A stretch of DNA of 5,042 nucleotides. Origin: an uncultured bacterium (GTDB lineage: Bacteria; Bacillota; Clostridia; Oscillospirales; Oscillospiraceae). The first letter of the stretch is position 1, and each line of letters opens with the position of its first letter. Below, piece after piece: positions 1 to 3,650 of the stretch. The stretch lies in assembly GCA_949288405.1 (NCBI GenBank), contig CASEKM010000132.1, positions 1-5,042 on the forward strand, given 5' to 3'. Under the pieces are notes generated by a model. It searched no databases and was not told where the DNA came from. It was given only the letters and a program-made list of their open reading frames with translations. A program made the position numbers and the translations under genes.

Positions 1-189
1 CCCCGGCGGGTGGTGCTCATCAAGGATGTGCGCCTGTTTCTGAACACCCTCAGCCGGGGGGTGGCCCTGATGCGCTCGGCGGGGGTGGATGCCCAGTGCA
101 GCCGGGAGGACCGGGAGGGTGAGATTTTGTTGACCATTCATATTCCCCGCTCCCCCGCTTCCCATGTTTCACGTGAAACCTCCTCTTGA
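1..189 (+). CDS. noc: Noc/ParB-family protein, C-terminal end (partial)
   Basis: Reading frame 1 is open from the window edge to TGA at 187-189, giving the last 62 residues of a protein. The stretch VVLIKDVRLFLNTLSRGVALM followed by a short linker and EILLTIHIPR matches, from memory, the C-terminal dimerisation region of the ParB-like nucleoid occlusion proteins that Clostridia carry beside soj-spo0J (pattern KDVRxFxNT...A...MxxxGxxA...IxIPK). The CTP-binding and HTH domains would lie upstream and are not visible. The family acts as a DNA-binding clamp that keeps division away from the nucleoid. The last eight residues, HVSRETSS, go beyond the usual IPK/IPR end and are encoded by a parS site, so they are probably a by-product of that DNA signal. 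A second chromosomal ParB paralogue is the main alternative to Noc. Confidence 0.7.
   Translation, partial: PRRVVLIKDVRLFLNTLSRGVALMRSAGVDAQCSREDREGEILLTIHIPRSPASHVSRETSS
165..180 (+). promoter_or_regulatory. parS centromere site 1
   Basis: The sequence TGTTTCACGTGAAACC contains a perfect 14-bp palindrome (166-179) and matches the near-universal bacterial parS consensus TGTTNCACGTGAAACA except for the last base. It lies inside the end of the noc-like coding region. It should be bound and used as a CTP-dependent loading site by the ParB encoded at 1414-2307. Confidence 0.93.
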
Positions 190-209
190 CCTCCGCCCCC
201 CGCGAAGGA

Positions 210-237
210 AGGCCCGCTCTGCCGGGCCTCTCTTTTT
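210..237 (+). terminator. Rho-independent terminator of the noc-like gene
   Basis: AGGCCCG (210-216) pairs perfectly with CGGGCCT (223-229) around a 6-nt loop, and CTCTTTTT follows at once. It begins 20 nt after the noc-like stop codon. It should end transcription from upstream, so parA needs its own promoter, and one is visible at 305-333. Confidence 0.85.
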
Positions 238-247
238 ATGTGGGCAC

Positions 248-263
248 TGTTTCACGTGAAACC
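248..263 (+). promoter_or_regulatory. parS centromere site 2
   Basis: This is the same 16-mer as site 1, TGTTTCACGTGAAACC, with the perfect palindrome at 249-262. It sits between the noc terminator and the parA promoter, about 42 bp upstream of the -35 box. ParB loading and spreading here could also repress parA-parB; that regulatory role is inference. Confidence 0.93.
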
Positions 264-304
264 TCCCGGTCACTGAAAAATCTAAAAACTTTACGGTCCA
301 AGGC

Positions 305-333
305 TTGCGGCTTTTCCCCTTCCGCATTATAAT
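305..333 (+). promoter_or_regulatory. Sigma-A-type promoter for parA
   Basis: A perfect -10 box TATAAT (328-333) lies 17 bp downstream of TTGCGG (305-310), a weak -35 that keeps only the TTG. The predicted transcription start near 340 gives a leader of about 70 nt. TGCGG (306-310) and CCGCA (322-326) form a short inverted repeat in the spacer that could be an operator. Confidence 0.72.
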
Positions 334-350
334 AGGACTCTGGTATCACA

Positions 351-369
351 CTTTATCGCTATGATAAGG
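351..369 (+). other. Small hairpin in the parA leader
   Basis: CTTTATC (351-357) can pair with GATAAGG (363-369), with one G-U pair, around a 5-nt loop. It lies in the transcribed leader, 26 nt before the parA Shine-Dalgarno. It is short and AT-rich, so it may only be a modest 5' stabilising stem. No known riboswitch is recognised. Confidence 0.35.
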
Positions 370-408
370 CGGCGATCAGACCGATCCCTATTTTTAGGAG
401 GTACTGGA

Positions 409-1173
409 ATGGCAGCACGCATCATTGCCGTTGTCAATCAAAAGGGCGGCGTGGGCAAGACCACCACCGCCGTCAACATCACCGCCGCGCTCCGCGCCCT
501 GGGAAAGCGGACCATGCTGTGCGACTTTGACCCCCAGGCCAACGCCACCTCCGGCATGGGGGTGGACAAGAACACCGCCTCCCCCAATGTGTACGACGTG
601 CTCATCAACGGCGCGGACCCTCGGAAAGCGGTGGTCCCCACCAAGTACGGGGATGTGCTCCCCTCCAACAAGGCCCTGGCCGGCGCCGGGGTGGAGATGA
701 TCGCCATTCCCGACCGGGAGCGGCTGCTGAAAAACGCCCTGGACCAGCTGGCCCCAGACTACGATTTCATCTTCATCGACTGCCCCCCCTCCCTGGAGCT
801 GCTCACCGTCAACGCCCTGTGCGCCGCCGGCTCTTTGCTGGTGCCGGTCCAGTGCGAATATTATGCCCTGGAGGGGCTCAGCGACCTGCTGTCCACCGTC
901 CGGCTGGTGAAGCGGGGGCTCAACCCTCGCCTGTCCATGGAGGGGGTCCTCCTCACCATGTTCGACAGCCGCACCAACCTGTCGCTCCAGGTGGCGGAGG
1001 AGGTCAAGCGCCACTTCCCCGGCCAGGTGTACGCCACCGTGGTCCCCCGGAACGTGCGCCTGTCCGAGGCCCCCAGCCACGGAAAGCCCGTCCTGGATTA
1101 CGACCCCCTCTCCCGGGGCGCGGAGGCCTACCGGTCCCTGGCGGAGGAGATCGCGGCGAAACACCAACCTTAA
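409..1173 (+). CDS. parA: Chromosome-partitioning ATPase ParA (Soj)
   Basis: This is a 254-residue deviant-Walker ATPase of the MinD/ParA superfamily. The ATP-bound dimer binds nonspecific DNA, and ParB stimulates its ATPase to move or organise the origin; in Bacillus, Soj also acts on DnaA. The sequence shows the deviant Walker A KGGVGKTT (12-19, signature lysine K12, catalytic K17), the A' motif DFDPQAN (39-45), Walker B FIFIDCPPS (120-128, D124) and the late VVPRNVRLSEAPSHGKPV block (211-228) typical of chromosomal Soj. It has no N-terminal HTH, so it is the short chromosomal type, not the long plasmid type. The start at 409 is chosen because AGGAGG at 396-401 sits 7 nt upstream and MAARIIAVVNQKGG is the canonical beginning. 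An in-frame ATG at 361 would add 16 unconserved residues and has no ribosome binding site. Confidence 0.97.
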   Translation: MAARIIAVVNQKGGVGKTTTAVNITAALRALGKRTMLCDFDPQANATSGMGVDKNTASPNVYDVLINGADPRKAVVPTKYGDVLPSNKALAGAGVEMIAIPDRERLLKNALDQLAPDYDFIFIDCPPSLELLTVNALCAAGSLLVPVQCEYYALEGLSDLLSTVRLVKRGLNPRLSMEGVLLTMFDSRTNLSLQVAEEVKRHFPGQVYATVVPRNVRLSEAPSHGKPVLDYDPLSRGAEAYRSLAEEIAAKHQP

Positions 1174-1177
1174 ATAA

Positions 1178-1395
1178 AGAGTGGAGAGTGAAGCGTTGAG
1201 CGTGAAGAGGCCCGTCAGCGGAAGGCCTGTGATTGCATTTGTAGTCTTATGAGTAATGGAGGCTTCCCTGATTTGGCGGGCAACAGACGGTTTTCCTATT
1301 ATAAGGAAAGTCGAAGAGCGCTTTTGCCGAAGGCAAATTTATTTTATCGTCCGGCTTCGCCGGACACCCTATCTCCACTCTTCACTCTCTACTCT
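1178..1395. mobile_element. MITE-like hairpin element between parA and parB
   Basis: The outer arms at 1178-1200 and 1373-1395 are inverted repeats matching at 20 of 23 positions; the first 15 (AGAGTGGAGAGTGAA on the left) match at 14. Inside are at least three hairpins: TTTCCT/AGGAAA (1292-1309), TTTGCC-GAA-GGCAAA (1323-1337) and GTCCGGC-TTC-GCCGGAC (1349-1365). The interior is richer in A and T than the flanking genes and has no credible coding sequence. It fills almost all of the 240-bp gap in an operon whose genes are normally adjacent. Terminal repeats, internal palindromes and lack of coding suggest a small non-autonomous element, though no target-site duplication is evident. The alternative is a structured intercistronic RNA that sets the ParA:ParB ratio. 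Confidence 0.55.
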
Positions 1396-1400
1396 GCGCA

Positions 1401-1408
1401 GGAAGGAG
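1401..1408 (+). promoter_or_regulatory. parB ribosome binding site
   Basis: GGAAGGAG lies 5 nt before the ATG at 1414. It decides the parB start: the frame stays open upstream to an ATG at 1249, but that start has no Shine-Dalgarno and would translate the repeat element. Confidence 0.85.
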
Positions 1409-1413
1409 TTTGT

Positions 1414-2307
1414 ATGGCAAAACGTAAGACAGAACTGGGGCTGGGGCGGGGGCTGAACGCCCTGCTGGGGGACCCGGAGCTGACCGCCCCCGGCGAGGGC
1501 TCCGTCTCCCTCCCCATCTCCCAGGTGCAGCCGGGGCTGAATCAGCCCCGGAAGCGGTTCGACCCGGAGTCGCTGGCCGACCTGGCGGACTCCATCCGCA
1601 TCCACGGGGTGATCCAGCCGGTGACGGTGCGCCGCCTGGCCTCCGGCTACTACCAGATCATCGCCGGGGAGCGCCGCTGGCGGGCCGCCAAGCAGGCCGG
1701 GCTGGAGGAGATCCCCGCCGTCATCATCGAGGCGGACGACCGGAAGGTGATGGAGCTGGGCCTCATTGAAAACCTCCAGCGGGAGGACCTGAACCCGGCC
1801 GAGGAGGCCCGGGGCTATCAGGTGCTCATGGAGGAGTACGGCCTCACCCAGGAGCAGGTGGCCGAGCGCATGGGCAAATCCCGCCCGGCGGTCACCAACA
1901 CCCTGCGGCTGCTGGCTCTCCCGGAGGACCTGCTGAAGCTGGTGGAGGAGGGCGCCCTCTCCGCCGGCCACGCCCGGGCCATCCTGGGGGCCCCCACCCC
2001 CGCCCTCCAACGGGAGGCGGCCAAGCAGGTGGTCCAGCGGGGCCTGTCCGTGCGGCAGACCGAGGCCCTGGTCAAGGCCCTGCAAAAGCAGCAGGAGCGG
2101 GCCCAGAAGGAGACCCGCGACGAGATCGCCCTCTATCTGGGGGAGCTGGAGAAGTCCCTGTCCGGCCGGCTGGGCCGGAAGGTGACCATCTCCCACCACG
2201 GCAAAAAGGGAAAGATCCAGCTGGAGTACTACAGCGACGAGGACCTGGAGGCCCTGCTGGCGCTGCTGGACCAGTCCCAGGGAGAGGGGGCGGGACCCCA
2301 TGGCTGA
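1414..2307 (+). CDS. parB: Chromosome-partitioning protein ParB (Spo0J)
   Basis: This 297-residue ParB is close to the usual length of 280-300. It is a CTP-dependent clamp that loads at parS, slides and spreads, recruits condensin and activates ParA's ATPase. The N-terminal LGLGRGLNALLGD (8-20) is the ParA-stimulating motif. The CTP-binding domain shows NQPRKRFD (43-50), the arginine patch GERRWRAAK (85-93) and ENLQREDLNPAEEA (119-132). The HTH LTQEQVAERMGKSRPAVTNTL (144-164) reads parS, and the region after about 240 is the dimerisation domain. All key residues are present, so it should be active, and three consensus parS sites in the window are its expected targets. Translation starts at the ATG at 1414 behind GGAAGGAG. 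Its stop overlaps the next start by 8 bp. Confidence 0.97.
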   Translation: MAKRKTELGLGRGLNALLGDPELTAPGEGSVSLPISQVQPGLNQPRKRFDPESLADLADSIRIHGVIQPVTVRRLASGYYQIIAGERRWRAAKQAGLEEIPAVIIEADDRKVMELGLIENLQREDLNPAEEARGYQVLMEEYGLTQEQVAERMGKSRPAVTNTLRLLALPEDLLKLVEEGALSAGHARAILGAPTPALQREAAKQVVQRGLSVRQTEALVKALQKQQERAQKETRDEIALYLGELEKSLSGRLGRKVTISHHGKKGKIQLEYYSDEDLEALLALLDQSQGEGAGPHG

Positions 2308-2905
2308 CAAGCCCTCCTCCAAGCGCGCCGCGCCCAGGGACGAGGCGGAAAATACCGCCGCCCCCGCCCCGGAGAACAAGGGGGAAAAGGCCCCCGCCTA
2401 TGTGCCCCCCGCCACCCGGGAGAAGCGCCAGCGGTCGGTGGTCCACTATATCGCCATTCTCTTTGCCGCCGCCTTCGTGCTCATGCTCCTCACCTATCTC
2501 ATGGACCAGCGGCAGAACGAGGCGGTGGTGAACAGCCTGAACCAGTCCCTCACCGATCTGCAGACCTCCCTCTCCGACCGCAGCTCCCTCCAGGACATCT
2601 ATGAGGACAATCTGGCCCTCATCGACCAGGTGGACCAGCTGGAGGACCAGGTGGCGCAGCTCCAGCAGGAAAGGGACAGCCTGTCCGCCCAGCTCTCCAG
2701 CCAGGAGAAGACCGCCCAGGCCATGGACTGGTTCTGGCAGATCGACGAGGCCTATGTGCTGGGCCGGTACTCCCTGTGCCGGGAGCTGATCCAGGAGCTC
2801 CAGGACGCGGGGCTGACCTCCTCCCTCCCCCAGGAGAGCATCACCGACAACGGAAGATTCTCCCCCGCCGGGCGGTATCAGGAGATCTATGACGCATTAT
2901 ATTGA
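2300..2905 (+). CDS. Single-pass membrane coiled-coil protein of unknown function, coupled to parB
   Basis: This 201-residue protein belongs to no family I recognise. Residues 1-46 are polar and Pro/Ala-rich, ending in a basic cluster (REKRQR, 40-45). A hydrophobic helix follows at about 47-68 (VVHYIAILFAAAFVLMLLTYLM), so an N-in/C-out topology is expected. Residues 76-135 look like a coiled coil, with 3-4 spaced hydrophobics (L80, L84, L87, L91; V111, L114, V118, L121, then L128, L132). The C-terminal part (142-170) has an amphipathic WFWQIDEAYVLGRYSLCREL stretch reminiscent of one TPR-like helix pair. The ATG overlaps the parB stop by 8 bp, with GGGAGAGG 12 nt upstream, so translation is probably coupled to parB. 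The layout resembles divisome proteins such as FtsL/DivIC, but no homology is claimed. Clostridia often carry a DUF4446 membrane protein in this position; I do not see that family's conserved C-terminal part here. Confidence 0.85.
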   Translation: MADKPSSKRAAPRDEAENTAAPAPENKGEKAPAYVPPATREKRQRSVVHYIAILFAAAFVLMLLTYLMDQRQNEAVVNSLNQSLTDLQTSLSDRSSLQDIYEDNLALIDQVDQLEDQVAQLQQERDSLSAQLSSQEKTAQAMDWFWQIDEAYVLGRYSLCRELIQELQDAGLTSSLPQESITDNGRFSPAGRYQEIYDALY

Positions 2906-2919
2906 TCGATAACAGGGTT

Positions 2920-2980
2920 TCGCCCTGCGGGGCGAGTGACTTTCCCAGCGATGGGAAAGTCACCAAAGGATCGCCGGGGG
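2920..2980 (+). repeat. Two-hairpin repeat element, copy A
   Basis: Hairpin 1 is TCGCCC-TGCG-GGGCGA (2920-2935). With no spacer, hairpin 2 follows: GTGACTTTCCCA (2936-2947), loop GCGA, TGGGAAAGTCAC (2952-2963), a perfect 12-bp stem. The tail CAAAGGATCGCC then a G run completes it. It starts 15 nt after the stop of the membrane-protein gene. Copy B after serS has the same architecture. No T-tract follows, so it is not a standard terminator. Confidence 0.85.
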
Positions 2981-2990
2981 ACGGCTCAGG

Positions 2991-3009
2991 ATGAGCACTC
3001 CGTGCTCAT
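2991..3009. repeat. Perfect 8-bp hairpin
   Basis: ATGAGCAC (2991-2998) pairs with GTGCTCAT (3002-3009) around a 3-nt TCC loop. It lies directly after copy A of the two-hairpin element and may be part of the same or an adjoining repeat. Confidence 0.6.
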
Positions 3010-3030
3010 ATTCGCCCACCCTACCCCTTC

Positions 3031-3065
3031 TGTCGCTTCGCGACATCTCCCCCTGACAGGGGGAG
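3031..3065. repeat. REP-like tandem hairpin pair
   Basis: TGTCGC-TTC-GCGACA (3031-3045) is followed one base later by CTCCCCCT-GAC-AGGGGGAG (3047-3065). Both stems are perfect and both loops are 3 nt. From memory, similar units (a CG-rich triloop hairpin followed by a C-run/G-run hairpin) are scattered in intergenic regions of gut Clostridia; this was not checked. Confidence 0.6.
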
Positions 3066-3136
3066 TCGGCCCCCGGTCCCCCATTTACGAGGGTTACCCC
3101 TTAAAGTTAGCAGTTATCCTTCCGGCGCGCAAAATC

Positions 3137-3234
3137 AGGAGTGCTTGGGTGCTGTCCCGTCCGGCCCCACTGGGGGCCTGAGTAGGAGGAAAATGGAAAC
3201 CGGTGCCACTCCACTTCTGCGCCTAAGTTCTCCT
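3137..3234. other. Long-stem structured region, possible RNA or inverted-repeat element
   Basis: The 16 bases at 3137-3152 (AGGAGTGCTTGGGTGC) can pair with 3219-3234 (GCGCCTAAGTTCTCCT) over 15 of 16 positions, three of them G-U, with one T-T mismatch. The enclosed 66 nt form two further hairpins: GGCCCC-ACTG-GGGGCC (3163-3178), and AGT-A-GGAG with CTCC-ACT (3181-3188 with 3208-3214). Together this suggests a three-way junction of about 98 nt. The G-U pairs favour the + strand as RNA. I do not recognise a known riboswitch or ncRNA family, and no promoter or terminator is evident. Confidence 0.4.
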
Positions 3235-3249
3235 AGCCAACGCTCCCGG

Positions 3250-3326
3250 TCCGGTTTTCGCCGTAGGGGCGCACACTGTGCGCCCGCGGGCCGCCGAGGT
3301 CGTCGGCCCCTACGGCATTCACCGGA
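3250..3326. repeat. Nested 77-bp palindromic repeat
   Basis: TCCGGT (3250-3255) pairs with ACCGGA (3321-3326). After a symmetric 4-nt internal loop or spacer, GCCGTAGGGG (3260-3269) pairs with CCCCTACGGC (3307-3316). The middle holds GGGCGCAC-ACT-GTGCGCCC (3267-3285) and GGGCCG/CGGCCC (3288-3309), whose arms compete with the outer stem. It could form a cruciform or a clover-like RNA. It shares GTAGGGGCG with the hairpin at 3349-3370. Confidence 0.65.
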
Positions 3327-3344
3327 TAGTCTTCTGTATGTTTT

Positions 3345-3370
3345 GTAGGGGCGGGTGTCCTCACCCGCCC
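3345..3370. repeat. Second GTAGGGGCG-headed hairpin
   Basis: GGGCGGGTG (3349-3357) pairs perfectly with CACCCGCCC (3362-3370) around TCCT. It is headed by GTAGGGGCG (3345-3353), identical to 3263-3271 in the preceding palindrome, so the two look like related modules of one repeat family placed 82 bp apart. Confidence 0.6.
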
Positions 3371-3407
3371 GCCGATCCCTGAGCCAAACTTGAGCCCCAC
3401 CCATCTA

Positions 3408-3545
3408 AAAGGCGCGCTTTCCACCGATGGAGGCAACCCCAAAAGATTACCGGCCCCCCAGCGGCAGCGGCAATAGAACGGAAACCTTTCAGCTGAGCCG
3501 CCCGCGCCTTTGCGACGACTGCCAAGGCTGCCTAATTGGCGGCTC
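3408..3545 (+). other. Possible pseudoknot upstream of serS
   Basis: AAAGGCGCG (3408-3416) is complementary to CGCGCCTTT (3503-3511), and GAGCCGCC (3495-3502) to GGCGGCTC (3538-3545). The pairings interleave, as in an H-type pseudoknot, with no spacer between the inner strands. A local hairpin GCTGCC-TAATT-GGCGGC (3527-3543) competes with the second stem, so a two-state leader is conceivable. No T-box sequence (TGGNACCGCG) or known riboswitch core was found, and transcription of this region is unproven. Confidence 0.3.
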
Positions 3546-3575
3546 CCGTAAATGGGGCCCGGGGAAAGCAGCCTA

Positions 3576-3591
3576 TGTTTCACGTGAAACC
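3576..3591 (+). promoter_or_regulatory. parS centromere site 3
   Basis: This is the third identical copy of TGTTTCACGTGAAACC, with the perfect palindrome at 3577-3590, 60 bp upstream of serS. All three copies also share the following TCC and the same orientation. ParB loaded here would flank the serS start. Confidence 0.93.
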
Positions 3592-3634
3592 TCCCCTCCC
3601 CTGCTTCCACAAGCCAACACATTATTTATTATAT

Positions 3635-3641
3635 TAAGGAG
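3635..3641 (+). promoter_or_regulatory. serS ribosome binding site
   Basis: TAAGGAG lies 9 nt before the ATG at 3651. It is preceded by an AT-rich stretch (3621-3637), unlike the GC-rich surroundings, which should keep the initiation region unstructured. That stretch resembles a -10 box, but a start there would leave almost no leader, so it is not called as a promoter. Confidence 0.8.
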
Positions 3642-3650
3642 TGTTCCAAC

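Larger units (their letters stand above)
2906..3650. other. Gene-free, palindrome-dense intergenic region
   Basis: These 745 bp separate the parB operon from serS and contain no convincing gene. The short open frames run through palindromes, lack ribosome binding sites at plausible starts and encode low-complexity Arg/Pro/Gly peptides. From left to right it holds the two-hairpin element (2920-2980), a hairpin at 2991-3009, a hairpin pair (3031-3065), a long-stem structure (3137-3234), a nested palindrome (3250-3326), a related hairpin (3349-3370), a possible pseudoknot (3408-3545), parS site 3 and the serS ribosome binding site. No clear serS promoter, T-box signature or T-rich terminator was found. 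It looks like an accumulation site for small repeats. Confidence 0.75.

Noticed and set aside
361..408. Upstream ATG start for parA
   Set aside because: It adds 16 unconserved residues, has no Shine-Dalgarno, and overlaps a leader hairpin. The ATG at 409 has AGGAGG at ideal spacing.
394..1167. Minus-strand open frame across parA
   Set aside because: It is fully antisense to a ParA with all motifs intact, and its low-complexity Gly/His/Val-rich translation has no recognisable family.
1249..1413. Upstream ATG start for parB
   Set aside because: It would translate the hairpin repeat element into 55 residues absent from ParB proteins. The ATG at 1414 has GGAAGGAG and the conserved N-terminus.
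1369..2379. Minus-strand open frame across parB
   Set aside because: It is Leu/Gln/Gly-rich, antisense to parB and its neighbour, and has no motif or ribosome binding site.
2936..3181. Small open frame of 81 codons downstream of the membrane-protein gene
   Set aside because: It runs through several palindromes, starts inside a 12-bp hairpin, and has no ribosome binding site or protein-like pattern.
165..3591. Noc-binding sites (ATTTCCCGGGAAAT type)
   Set aside because: All three palindromes have the CACGTG core of parS, not the CCCGGG core of Noc sites.
2906..3650. T-box riboswitch or tRNA-Ser gene upstream of serS
   Set aside because: I looked for the T-box antiterminator core TGGNACCGCG, an AG-bulge stem I, and a tRNA-like acceptor/TPsiC pattern and found none.
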